64,000 nt of DNA from Hymenobacter radiodurans (GTDB lineage Bacteria > Bacteroidota > Bacteroidia > Cytophagales > Hymenobacteraceae), in contig NZ_CP037922.1 of NCBI RefSeq assembly GCF_004355185.1, positions 4,062,001 to 4,126,000 of the forward strand, in the 5' to 3' direction. The position numbers were made by a program, and so were the translations under genes. Positions within the stretch are counted from its first letter, which is position 1. Each line of letters opens with the position of its first letter. Shown in pieces: positions 45,319 to 53,099 of the stretch. The notes beneath the pieces were generated by a model, which ran no database searches, was not told the origin of the DNA, and saw only the letters and a program-made list of their open reading frames with translations.

Positions 45319-45456
45319 GAAAAAAATAAAAAAATGGGTTGAATGGATGATGGGGTAAATATAAATGGATTTTAGAAAAACACAACTTGCCCCAATCCAT
45401 ACTCCCTAGTAAAGAACGACCCACTTACTCGGCCGTAACGTCTGCATTACCAGACA

Positions 45457-45960
45457 CTACCAGGTTTGTTGAGCCCGCATTACTGCTTCTATCAACTCTC
45501 GAACGGCCCCGTGGCCGCCGGGCAGCTTCGACACGTAATTGCTGATTTCGCGTACATCGGTGGCGGCGTCGGCGGGGCAGGCTGCTACTGCACACCGGCG
45601 CATTACTTCCACGTCTGGGCGGTCGTCGCCCATATAGGCAATGTGCGCCGGGTCGAGGCGGTGCAAATTGATGTAGGTGTTAAAGATCTTCATCTTATCA
45701 TCCACACCTAAATAGATGTCACGAACATCCAACGACTCTAGGCGCTTGCGAACACCTTCTTCCTCCCTACCCGAAATAACCACGATCCGGTAGCTTTTAG
45801 TCAGGGCATAGCGAATCGCATACCCATCGCGGATGTGAAAAGCCCGCGCCTGCTCACCCGAATTCAAGGCCAGCATGGTACCATCGGTAAGCACGCCGTC
45901 TACGTCAAGGATAAACGCTTGAATAGCAAGCAATTTAGAAGGAGTAATGGTTGGATCCAT
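45457..45960 (-). CDS. kdsC: KDO-8-phosphate phosphatase (HAD family)
   Basis: This phosphatase frees KDO for lipopolysaccharide core synthesis. The 167-residue protein shows HAD motif I AFILDVDGVLTDGTM near residue 16, motif II VVISGRE near 67, and motif III YMGDDRPDVEVM near 110 with the C0-type short loop of the KdsC group. The ATG at 45960 (MDPTITPSK) gives the usual length; an ATG 12 codons upstream is less likely. It is flanked by iscX and the cold-shock gene. Confidence 0.88.
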   Translation of the reverse strand: MDPTITPSKLLAIQAFILDVDGVLTDGTMLALNSGEQARAFHIRDGYAIRYALTKSYRIVVISGREEEGVRKRLESLDVRDIYLGVDDKMKIFNTYINLHRLDPAHIAYMGDDRPDVEVMRRCAVAACPADAATDVREISNYVSKLPGGHGAVRELIEAVMRAQQTW

Positions 45961-46049
45961 TGTATAAACAAGAATGGTTGGGTAAGGAAATGGCATTCGT
46001 AAAACGACCAGCCATTTCCTTACCCAACCATGTAACTTAGTAGGATGCT

Positions 46050-46286
46050 TTATTGATTATCACGCCACTCGTACACCCACTTAGCCTGAATCTGCTCCAG
46101 GTGACCTTCGTTGGCCTGTTCGCGGGTGCCTTCGAAGTTAGGCAATGTAAGTACCCATTCCAGCAGTTCGGTGAAGCGGATGCGGTAAATTTTTGCCTCC
46201 GTAAAGTCATCGCCAAACTTTTCGTAAAGAGCAATGGCGATATCCTCGTGGTCGCTCCACTTAATGGGGGGCTCGAAATGATTCAT
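46050..46286 (-). CDS. iscX: Iron-sulfur cluster assembly regulator IscX
   Basis: IscX is a small acidic adaptor that binds the cysteine desulfurase IscS and modulates cluster formation. The 78-residue sequence IKWSDHEDIAIALYEKFGDD, RIRFTELLEWVLTLPNFEG and HLEQIQAKWVYEW matches the family along its length. It sits 131 bases downstream of a ferredoxin gene on the same strand, as in the E. coli isc operon (fdx-iscX), but without hscBA or iscSUA here. The N terminus uses an in-frame G6 motif (FEPPIK). Confidence 0.9.
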   Translation of the reverse strand: MNHFEPPIKWSDHEDIAIALYEKFGDDFTEAKIYRIRFTELLEWVLTLPNFEGTREQANEGHLEQIQAKWVYEWRDNQ

Positions 46287-46417
46287 ATCTGGGCGTTGGA
46301 AAGTTCAGAAGGTAGATAGGCAAAGGTTGGAGTTGAGAAGAGAGAAAGCCGGCCTAAAGTGCTGTAAGGCAGTTTTTAACTGGCTGTATCTGTCATTCCC
46401 TACTTTTAAACGTAGCC

Positions 46418-46750
46418 TTAATGACCCAGGAAATCCTGAGGCGGAATAAGGATAACCAGATCGTTGCCTTCAGCCTGCACCACGCACTGGCAGGCCAGCC
46501 GGGAATTGATGCGCGGGTTCACGGCGCGGTCGATGAAATCCTCTTCTTTATCAGAAATCTCAGGTAATCCATCTTCGCCTTGCAGCACATACACGTGGCA
46601 GGTGCTGCAACCACACACACCGCCACAGTTGTGCTGAAGTTGAATATCGTTGTTGAGGGCCACGTCCAGCACCGACTCGCCTTGGGCTGCCACATGGGTC
46701 TGCGCGGGCTGGCCATCCTGAAACTGGAAGGTGATGTTAATGGTATTCAC
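46418..46750 (-). CDS. ISC-type [2Fe-2S] ferredoxin
   Basis: The 110-residue product is an adrenodoxin/Fdx-type ferredoxin. Ligands appear in HNCGGVCGCSTCHVYV (near residues 40-55) and RLACQCVV (near 90). The frame extends further upstream to a GTG at 46798, but a good promoter (-7 at 46783-46790) lies inside that extension. The GTG at 46750 therefore fits both transcription and homology (NTINITFQFQDGQ). It precedes iscX, which suggests a role as electron donor in cluster assembly. Confidence 0.88.
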   Translation of the reverse strand: MNTINITFQFQDGQPAQTHVAAQGESVLDVALNNDIQLQHNCGGVCGCSTCHVYVLQGEDGLPEISDKEEDFIDRAVNPRINSRLACQCVVQAEGNDLVILIPPQDFLGH

Positions 46751-46782
46751 AAAATTGGGTTCGTGGGGGGCAATTGCGGGCA

Positions 46783-46814
46783 CGAAGGTACGCACCACCT
46801 GTCCCGAATCAAAG
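46783..46814 (-). promoter_or_regulatory. Candidate promoter of the ISC-type ferredoxin
   Basis: On the minus strand TTTG (46811-46814) is followed after 20 bases by TACCTTCG (46783-46790). The start point near 46776 falls downstream of the longest possible ferredoxin start, supporting the GTG at 46750. It overlaps the end of the upstream DUF2520 gene. Confidence 0.5.
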
Positions 46815-47651
46815 CTACAACCCTGCCTCGTTGTTTAGTTCGGCGGGGGGCAATTGCTGTTGAATACTGTCACTCAACGACTTATATAAAGCTAACCAAG
46901 CTGGGTGAGCGGTTAGCTCAGCCTGATGACGGGCCAGCGTAGGGGCATCGCGGCGGGCGGCGGGCCCGGTTTGTACGCTGAAAGGCGGGGCAGCTAGTGC
47001 TTTTTCCACGGTTTCGCGCAGCAAGGGCGCCAGTAGCTCAAAAGGCAGTTTTGCCTCTGTTAGCAAGGCATGGCTGATGCCTAATAGGTGATTGGTAAAG
47101 TTGCTGGCAAATACGGCCGCCACGTGGAGGCGCTGGCGCTGAAGTGTAGCCACCGGCTGCACCATTTTGCTCAGGCTATGCCCCAGCGCCAGCAGCAAAG
47201 CTTGCCCGGCCTCATCGGCAGCTTCAATGCAAAGTGGCACGGCATGCCAATCTATTATGCGGCCGGGGCTAAACGTTTGCAGGGGGTAAAAGACGCCCCC
47301 CCGCACCTTAGGATACGCTTCAAAGAGAGCCAATGGTAAAGCGCCCGCCGTGTGCGCTACCAAGGCACCAGCTGGAAACGTAGCGGTGGCCAACACCTCC
47401 GGCACGGCCGCATCGGGTACCGAAAGCAGATATAAATCGGCGGGCGGCTGGGCGGCAAAATCGAGGTGGAGGCTGACAGCCGCTCCGGGCAACTGGTTAG
47501 CCAGGCTTTGGGCGCTAGCTGTCGTTCGGCTCCAAACAGAGACTACCCGGTGGCCAGCTTGTAGCAACGCAGGGCCTAGCTGGCTGGCCACCCGCCCCGC
47601 GCCTAGCAAGGCAATACGCTGGGGGGCAAATGTGGGCTGAAGTGTACTCAT
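46815..47651 (-). CDS. Rossmann-like and DUF2520 domain protein
   Basis: The 278-residue protein has an N-terminal NAD(P)-binding fold (RIALLGAGRVASQLGPALLQ near residue 12) and the C-terminal helical DUF2520 domain (RRLHVAAVFASNFTNHLLGI-like text near 165; FELLAPLLRETVEKAL near 205). The group resembles pyrroline-5-carboxylate reductase or ketopantoate reductase in layout, but the substrate is unknown. The ATG at 47651 gives MSTLQPTFAPQRIALLG and is preferred to one 46 codons upstream. DUF2520, kdsC and UbiA genes often lie together in Bacteroidota. Two runs (46846, 47621), a natural CCCCC-type run (47282), and a seven-C run (47296) are in frame. Confidence 0.82.
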   Translation of the reverse strand: MSTLQPTFAPQRIALLGAGRVASQLGPALLQAGHRVVSVWSRTTASAQSLANQLPGAAVSLHLDFAAQPPADLYLLSVPDAAVPEVLATATFPAGALVAHTAGALPLALFEAYPKVRGGVFYPLQTFSPGRIIDWHAVPLCIEAADEAGQALLLALGHSLSKMVQPVATLQRQRLHVAAVFASNFTNHLLGISHALLTEAKLPFELLAPLLRETVEKALAAPPFSVQTGPAARRDAPTLARHQAELTAHPAWLALYKSLSDSIQQQLPPAELNNEAGL

Positions 47652-47779
47652 CGGCCGCAAGAAAGTGCTTAATCCCCTGATTCTATTGTGCTGGCAGGAA
47701 AAGGCTCGCGCTGCAGGGTAATCAGACTTGATATAAGGCAAAATAGCATTCATCAGTTTGGGCACCTGGAAATAGCACT

Positions 47780-47836
47780 GCTTATCCATAAAAAAAGCCC
47801 CCCAGATATTTACTGGGGGCTTTTTTGTGGATAAGC
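47780..47836 (-). terminator. Terminator of the ccmF gene built on the G-run motif
   Basis: GCTTATCCA / TGGATAAGC (47780-47788, 47828-47836) enclose AAAAAAGCCCCCCAG / CTGGGGGCTTTTTT. The whole 57-base structure lies five bases past the ccmF stop. One arm has six Cs and the other five Gs. Confidence 0.92.
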
Positions 47837-47840
47837 TTAA

Positions 47841-50446
47841 TTAAGCCACCGATTCTGCCCGGCGCGGCGCGGGTGTTTTTATGATGGTGCTCGTATCTGC
47901 GGGAGCAGGTTGAACGGCATTTTCGCGCAGCTCGCGGCGGCGCTTTGCGAAGGCCATTCCAAAACCAACCGTCATGAGCAGCGTGCCGCTCCAGAGCAGG
48001 TTGATAAAAGGCTTCTCTACCGCTTTGAGGATAATATAATCCTTAGCTGTGGTGCTGACGCCGAAGGTGAATTTGCCCTTTTCAGGATCTACGTTGATAA
48101 AAGACAGACGCAGGCCCAGATCTTCTACCTCATCGGGTACGCGGCCAATAAGCCGGTCACGCACAACAAACATGGGGTGAACGTGGTACTTTTTCTTCTC
48201 CCCATGCACGATAAAGTCGCCCTGAATAGCTAAGTCGCCGGGCTTCAGACCCAGACCAGCAGTTTGATGAGCTGGTTCAATGGCGCGAAGCACCGCAAAG
48301 TAATCGTTGAGGAAAATCGTGTCGCCCACGGTAATCTCGTGCTCTTTTACCTCCGTCCAGTCTTTCTCCTTACTTGGGTCGGGCACGGTGCTAATGTGAG
48401 AGTAAATATCGTGGTCAACGAACTGCTTGAGCGCCGGTGAGGCCAGCAAACCCATCTCTTCGTTTACCTGCGCCCGCGGGAAAAGCGTGAAAGCTTCCTG
48501 CGTCTCGCGGTTTTTATACTCAACTCGGTAATAGGTGTTTTCTGGCAGAATTTCGAGCGTATCGCCAACCTTATAATAGGTCTTGTCCTTAAGCTTTATA
48601 TCGCCGCGGGCAATAACCTTGTACTCATCATCGGTGCGATAGATAAGCTCTTTGTTGACATACTCGGGCATACCGGGCACCTCGAAGTACTGACCGGTAT
48701 AGGTTACATCATACTTACCCATCGGCGCAACATCATTACGCCAAAGCAGTACGTTGTCGCGGTTTATCTCCTCCGGAAATTCGCGCGAATACACCAGGCC
48801 CGATACGTTTGCGGAGATAATATTGGAATAGCCAGCCGATGCCAAAATACCCAATAGCATCAGTGCTACACCAATGTGGGCTACACCCCCACCCGATATG
48901 CTCACGCGCCTCATCATCAGGCTAAGCACCATTCCTAGGTTGGCCAACACTCCAAACAGCGCCGCCGTGAGGAGCAGAATGTAGGTGGGCTCCATTTGCA
49001 GCTTGTTGTAGCGCACCAGCAGAATTACCAGCGCTGCTCCCAGCAAGGTCAGAATACCGGGCACGGCCAGCGAGTTCATCAGGCTTTGCTTGTCGTTCTT
49101 CTGCCACCACATCACCTGCGCTAAACCCGAAAGCAAGGCTACTCCTACGCCGATATACAGTTGTATTTTGGTGTAATGAGCAATCTGGTCGGCGGGTAGA
49201 GCGAGGTTGGACTTGATGCCTAGGAAGCCCAGGAAAGAGTTGTAAACGGGAATGCTCGTCGTTACCAACACCTGGAAGGCACCAAGACACAACACCGTGG
49301 CCCCTACGAACACCCATAATTCGGCATTATACGTAGTCAGCTCTTTCTCGGAAATCGGGATACTCTTCCAGCGCCATACCAGCATGCTGATGGCCACCAC
49401 AAAGAAGAAGCCCATATAAATCAGCAACTGACCCGACAAGCCCAAGTCGGTGAAGGAGTGCACTGAAGCATTACCCAGCACACCACTACGGGTCAGGAAG
49501 GTGGCGTACAGAATGAGCAAGAAGGTTGCAATAACCAGCACGAAAGAGGTGCGCAAGCCTAGGCGGCTGCGCTTCCATAGGATCATGCCATGGATGGAAG
49601 CCACAAGTACCAGCCAAGGAATGTACACCGCATTTTCCACCGGGTCCCAGTTCCAGTAGCCGCCGAAGTTCAGGGTTTCGTAGGCCCAGTAAGCACCCAT
49701 CATCACACCCACGCCCAAGACCAAAGCGCCAAGCAACGTCCAGGGCAGAGCGGGCTTTACCCACTTGCTCAACTCCCCTTTCCACAGGCCAGCAATGGCA
49801 AATGCAAACGGCACGAGGGTAAGCGCAAAGCCCAAGAAGAGCGTTGGGGGGTGAATCACCATCCAGTAGTTCTGGAGCAAGGGATTCAGACCGGTACCGT
49901 CTTTGGGAATGAAGTTGGGGTCGGTTTTCCAGACGGGCAAGTCGGTGAGGAAGTCGCGCAACAGAATAAACGGCGATGAGCCAATTTTCAGCTCCCCGAT
50001 TACCACGCCCAGAATCATGGAAGTCAGGAAAAGCTGCACGCCGGCAAACACCGTCATCACGGGCGCTTCCCACTTCTTATTAAAGCGAATGATAGCTAAG
50101 CCCAGCACTACGTGCCAGAATATCCAGAGCAGGAAGCTACCCTCCTGCCCTTCCCAGAAACAGGAAATCATGTAGTGCACCGGCAAATGGTTGCTGGAGT
50201 GGCTCCACACGTAATAATACTCGTAGCGGTGGCCATAAATCAGGCTGAACAAGCAGCCGATAATGGACAGCACCGCCACGCCGTGCACCAAAAAAGCCCC
50301 CGACCCAAGCGCCGCCAGGCAACATCGTCATCGCCTAAGGGGCGGCGACTGGTTGCCATATAATAAGCATACGCCGCTACGATGGCGGCCACAAACGCTA
50401 TAATGACACTTATGTGTCCGAGGTCGCCGATGAAGGTATTAATCAT
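47841..50446 (-). CDS. ccmF: Cytochrome c maturation protein CcmF, frameshifted as read
   Basis: CcmF is the heme lyase subunit that attaches heme to apocytochrome c. The N-terminal frame from the ATG at 50446 (MINTFIGDLGHISVIIAFVA) is lost at the C5 run 50297-50301. One more base joins it to FLVHGVAVLSIIGCLFSLIY and the rest, about 868 residues. The WWD heme-handling motif is NFGGYWNWDPVENAVYIPWL, and multiple helices follow, with a periplasmic insertion of about 200 residues near the C terminus (YTGQYFEVPGMPEYVNKELI). It is separated by 246 bases from ccmE upstream; that gap holds no gene I can support. Confidence 0.93.
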
Positions 50447-50692
50447 GTTTATCGGGTAAAGTGGAGGGGCGGCTGACACGAATTACCCAGTCAGTACCCG
50501 TTTTTTAATGTGCTTTGCGGCGTGAGTGGATGAGTTTTTATTCTCTTCCAGAAGCCTCACCGCTCATAAACCAGAGCCGAGCTAAAAGGATAAAAATGAG
50601 CGGCAGCTACATATCCTTCAGAGTAATTCTCGGCGACATGCTGCATGCTGAAATGGACAGCCACTCTCCATTTCAACTCGCTGAAGAAGTAC

Positions 50693-51121
50693 TTAATTAA
50701 CTGAGGCCGTTGCGCCTTTCACTTCTGTCTCCACGTATTTGGAGGGGCACTTCAGCAAAATCTTGTCGGCCACGAAGATGTCGTTGCGCATAGCACCGGT
50801 AATTACCACCTGCTCCGACTTGTCAAAATCCTGAGGCTTGGGATTGAAGTAAATAACCCGCTGCGCTATCCGGTTAGTGTCTACCAGCGTGAAAGCGAAG
50901 TAGTTAGGGTCGAGAGTGGGATTATATTCCAGGCCCGTAATATTTTTCTGATTGTCGCGGGGCAGGCGACCTACCACGTGTACTTTCGTCAGGTTACCCT
51001 CGGCGGCTCGCTCACGGGCTTCCTTGAAGGATACATACACGCTGGCATCGCCGGCTGCGCTCATAATGATACCAATAGCAATGGCAATTACAGCGATGGC
51101 GAGGATGTGGGTTTTTTTCAT
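50693..51121 (-). CDS. ccmE: Cytochrome c maturation protein CcmE, Cys-type heme ligand
   Basis: CcmE is a membrane-anchored periplasmic heme chaperone. The 142-residue protein has one N-terminal helix (ILAIAVIAIAIGIIMSAAG) and an OB-fold domain (TKVHVVGRLPRDNQ, VVITGAMRNDIFVADKILLK). The heme-attachment site usually reads HxxxY; here it is KCPSKY, so a cysteine replaces the histidine while the tyrosine spacing is kept. This CxxxY form is known from archaea and some sulfate reducers. It lies between ccmD and ccmF in the same direction. Confidence 0.88.
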   Translation of the reverse strand: MKKTHILAIAVIAIAIGIIMSAAGDASVYVSFKEARERAAEGNLTKVHVVGRLPRDNQKNITGLEYNPTLDPNYFAFTLVDTNRIAQRVIYFNPKPQDFDKSEQVVITGAMRNDIFVADKILLKCPSKYVETEVKGATASVN

Positions 51122-51205
51122 GTTGCGAAGAGTGCGGGTCGGTTAATCTGAACAACTAAAGCCGGGTGAAAAATCCTTGGGGGGCAATTTTAGATGGTAA
51201 CTCGT

Positions 51206-51433
51206 TTAGCGAATCTCTTTTTCCAACCGGCTCACTTTGCGGTCGAGAGAAATCAGGTAGCCAATTAGCCCGATGACTACAATCAAAATCACGGCTACGA
51301 CCACGTAGATTTTGCCGCTTTGGCGCAGAGCATCTGCCATTTCAGGGGTGTTGGCAGTTTGCGCTACTGCTTGCCCAACGGTGGCAAGCAGCGTCAGCAG
51401 GAGCAAAAAGGCGTTACGCCAGCTGTTTTTCAT
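51206..51433 (-). CDS. CcmD-like small membrane protein
   Basis: The 75-residue protein has an N-terminal signal-like helix (NAFLLLLTLLATVGQAVAQ) and a second membrane helix (IYVVVAVILIVVIGLIGYLI) with a basic tail (DRKVSRLEKEIR). Position between ccmC and ccmE and the single exported tail match CcmD, which stabilises the CcmABC complex. The two hydrophobic segments are unlike E. coli CcmD, which has one. It overlaps the ccmC end by 20 bases. Confidence 0.75.
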   Translation of the reverse strand: MKNSWRNAFLLLLTLLATVGQAVAQTANTPEMADALRQSGKIYVVVAVILIVVIGLIGYLISLDRKVSRLEKEIR

Positions 51434-52091
51434 AGATCTTCTGTTTGAGAAATTCGAGGCGGCTGCTCACTTGCGTAATCCAGAAGCCAATGAGCGTCCA
51501 GCCGATGACGGCGGGATAGAATACCATGCGCATGTTGCTATCCAAGTCGTAGTTGCTAAAACCGGGGTTGCCGCCCGCGCCAGGATGCAGCGAATCGGTG
51601 AGGCGCGGCAACACAAAAAGCAGCGGAATGGCCGCCGCAAACGCAAAGATATTGTACACGGCGCTGATGCGCGCCCGCTGCTGCTCATCGGTGAAAGATG
51701 AGCGTAGTACAATATAAGCCCCGTAAATAAGCATCGCAATGGCGGCTCCATTGAGGCGTGGGTCGGAGGTCCACCAGGCGCCCCAAGTGTAGCGCGCCCA
51801 TATACTGCCCGTTGCCAGCCCTAGCATTCCCATCACAATGCCGGTCTTGGCTGACTCGTGCGCCAGGGTGTCGAGGCGAGCCGTTGGCGTGCGCAGGTAC
51901 CGAATAGAGTAAATGACCGAAGTAGTCAGAATAATGGTCATGCCGAACCACATGGGCACGTGGAAGTAGAGGTTGCGAATGCTTTCATTCACAATATCTA
52001 GCCGCGGCACCGGTACCAACAACCCTGCTACTACCGTGTACAATACCAACACGATAGCGAGCACTTTCCACCAGTTTCTTTTTATAGACAT
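51414..52091 (-). CDS. ccmC: Cytochrome c maturation protein CcmC
   Basis: CcmC loads heme onto CcmE at the outer face of the inner membrane. The 225-residue protein has six helices and the WWD segment TWGAWWTSDPRLNGAAIAML near residues 105-124. Conserved histidines are in NLYFHVPMWFGM near 43 and in TDSLHPGAGG near 180. The ATG at 52091 (MSIKRNWWK) is chosen over a TTG three codons upstream. It follows ccmB after 144 bases, which contain one G5 motif copy. Confidence 0.92.
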   Translation of the reverse strand: MSIKRNWWKVLAIVLVLYTVVAGLLVPVPRLDIVNESIRNLYFHVPMWFGMTIILTTSVIYSIRYLRTPTARLDTLAHESAKTGIVMGMLGLATGSIWARYTWGAWWTSDPRLNGAAIAMLIYGAYIVLRSSFTDEQQRARISAVYNIFAFAAAIPLLFVLPRLTDSLHPGAGGNPGFSNYDLDSNMRMVFYPAVIGWTLIGFWITQVSSRLEFLKQKIYEKQLA

Positions 52092-52235
52092 GAGAAGCAA
52101 AACGGTGAATGGAAAAACAAGCCCAACGACTTATCAACAAATCCTTCTGCAAAACAACAAGTTGACACGGTGATTTGTGACGACTTGCGGGGGCTTTTTC
52201 TTGATTCTTATCACTCATTTCCAGCGGTTTTACAA

Positions 52236-52934
52236 TCAGCCGCGCCACAAAAAAGGAAACAGCAGGTACGACACGGCCGTCACAATCAGGTTCAGAGCCA
52301 ACAGCGTCAATAGAGAACCGCTGCTCGCCTCAAACTCCAGCCCATCGAGGGCATTTTTGGAAACCTTGATGAGCAGTAGCAGCATCGGAATCATGATGGG
52401 AAAGCCGAGCACGGCCATGAGCGTGCTGCTGTTGGTGGCTTTGGAGGCAATACCCGACACCAGCGTGAGCGTGGTAGCAAAGCCCACGGCGCCCAGCCCA
52501 ACGTTGCCAACAAAGAGAGGCACATCCTGCACCGGATTGCCCAGCACCACGGCGTACAGGGCAAAGCCAACCAGCGCCAAGCCCAGCAGCAACACCGCGT
52601 TGTAGGCAATTTTGGCCAGAATCACGGCTTGCGGCCGCACCAGCGTGTAGTAGTAGAGCAGACGGCCCCGGCTTTCCTGCAAAAAGCCTTTGGCGGCCGC
52701 ATTTACAGCCGTAAAAAGCAGGATGATCCAAAACAGGGCATTCCAGGCCGGAGCGGGTAATTGCCCCCCACGTAGCGCAAAGCTGAGGTAACAGACAAAT
52801 ACGGTGCTGCCTACGTACAGCAGCATCCCGTTCAGCGCCGCCCGCTGCCGCCATTCCAGACGAAAATCCTTCTGCATTAAATACCAAATCTCACGAAGGA
52901 GTAGCACGGCCACGGGACTAGTGAATGGGACCAC
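52236..52934 (-). CDS. ccmB: Heme exporter protein CcmB
   Basis: CcmB is the six-helix membrane partner of the CcmA ATPase. The protein of up to 232 residues has LLLREIWYLMQKDFRLEWRQ at the start, then LNGMLLYVGSTVFVCYLSFA, and the conserved helices DVPLFVGNVGLGAVGFATTL and LMAVLGFPIMIPMLLLL. The start is uncertain: GTG at 52934 or GTG codons 7-9 residues in are possible, and homology begins near LLLREI. No ccmA gene is next to it or elsewhere in the window. One C6 motif copy (RGGQL) is in frame. Confidence 0.9.
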   Translation of the reverse strand: MVPFTSPVAVLLLREIWYLMQKDFRLEWRQRAALNGMLLYVGSTVFVCYLSFALRGGQLPAPAWNALFWIILLFTAVNAAAKGFLQESRGRLLYYYTLVRPQAVILAKIAYNAVLLLGLALVGFALYAVVLGNPVQDVPLFVGNVGLGAVGFATTLTLVSGIASKATNSSTLMAVLGFPIMIPMLLLLIKVSKNALDGLEFEASSGSLLTLLALNLIVTAVSYLLFPFLWRG

Positions 52935-53022
52935 AAAGATAGTCGCTGGCCGCTGGTTTTTACTGCTTCGAGCCTGATGTTTAAGGTGTAGGCTACAGAA
53001 TCAGCTAACCTATACCAACCAC

Positions 53023-53057
53023 AAAAAAGCCCCCCAGATTATTTCCGGGGGCTTTTT
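53023..53057 (-). terminator. Terminator of the propeller-barrel gene
   Basis: AAAAAAGCCCCC (53023-53034) pairs with GGGGGCTTTTT (53047-53057) around CAGATTATTTCC. It lies 43 bases past the stop of the gene at 53100 and before the ccmB start, again using an inverted pair of the iterated motif. Confidence 0.9.
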
Positions 53058-53099
53058 CGAATGTATTCTGGCTTGAAAAGAGAATTGAAAGCTTCCTCT

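Noticed and set aside
46751..46798. Upstream extension of the ISC-type ferredoxin to the GTG at 46798
   Set aside because: A -33/-7 promoter lies inside the extension and homology begins at the later GTG.
50515..50700. 61-codon open frame between ccmF and ccmE
   Set aside because: It runs opposite to the ccm operon, has no recognisable domain, and its end overlaps the ccmE stop; it is more likely chance.
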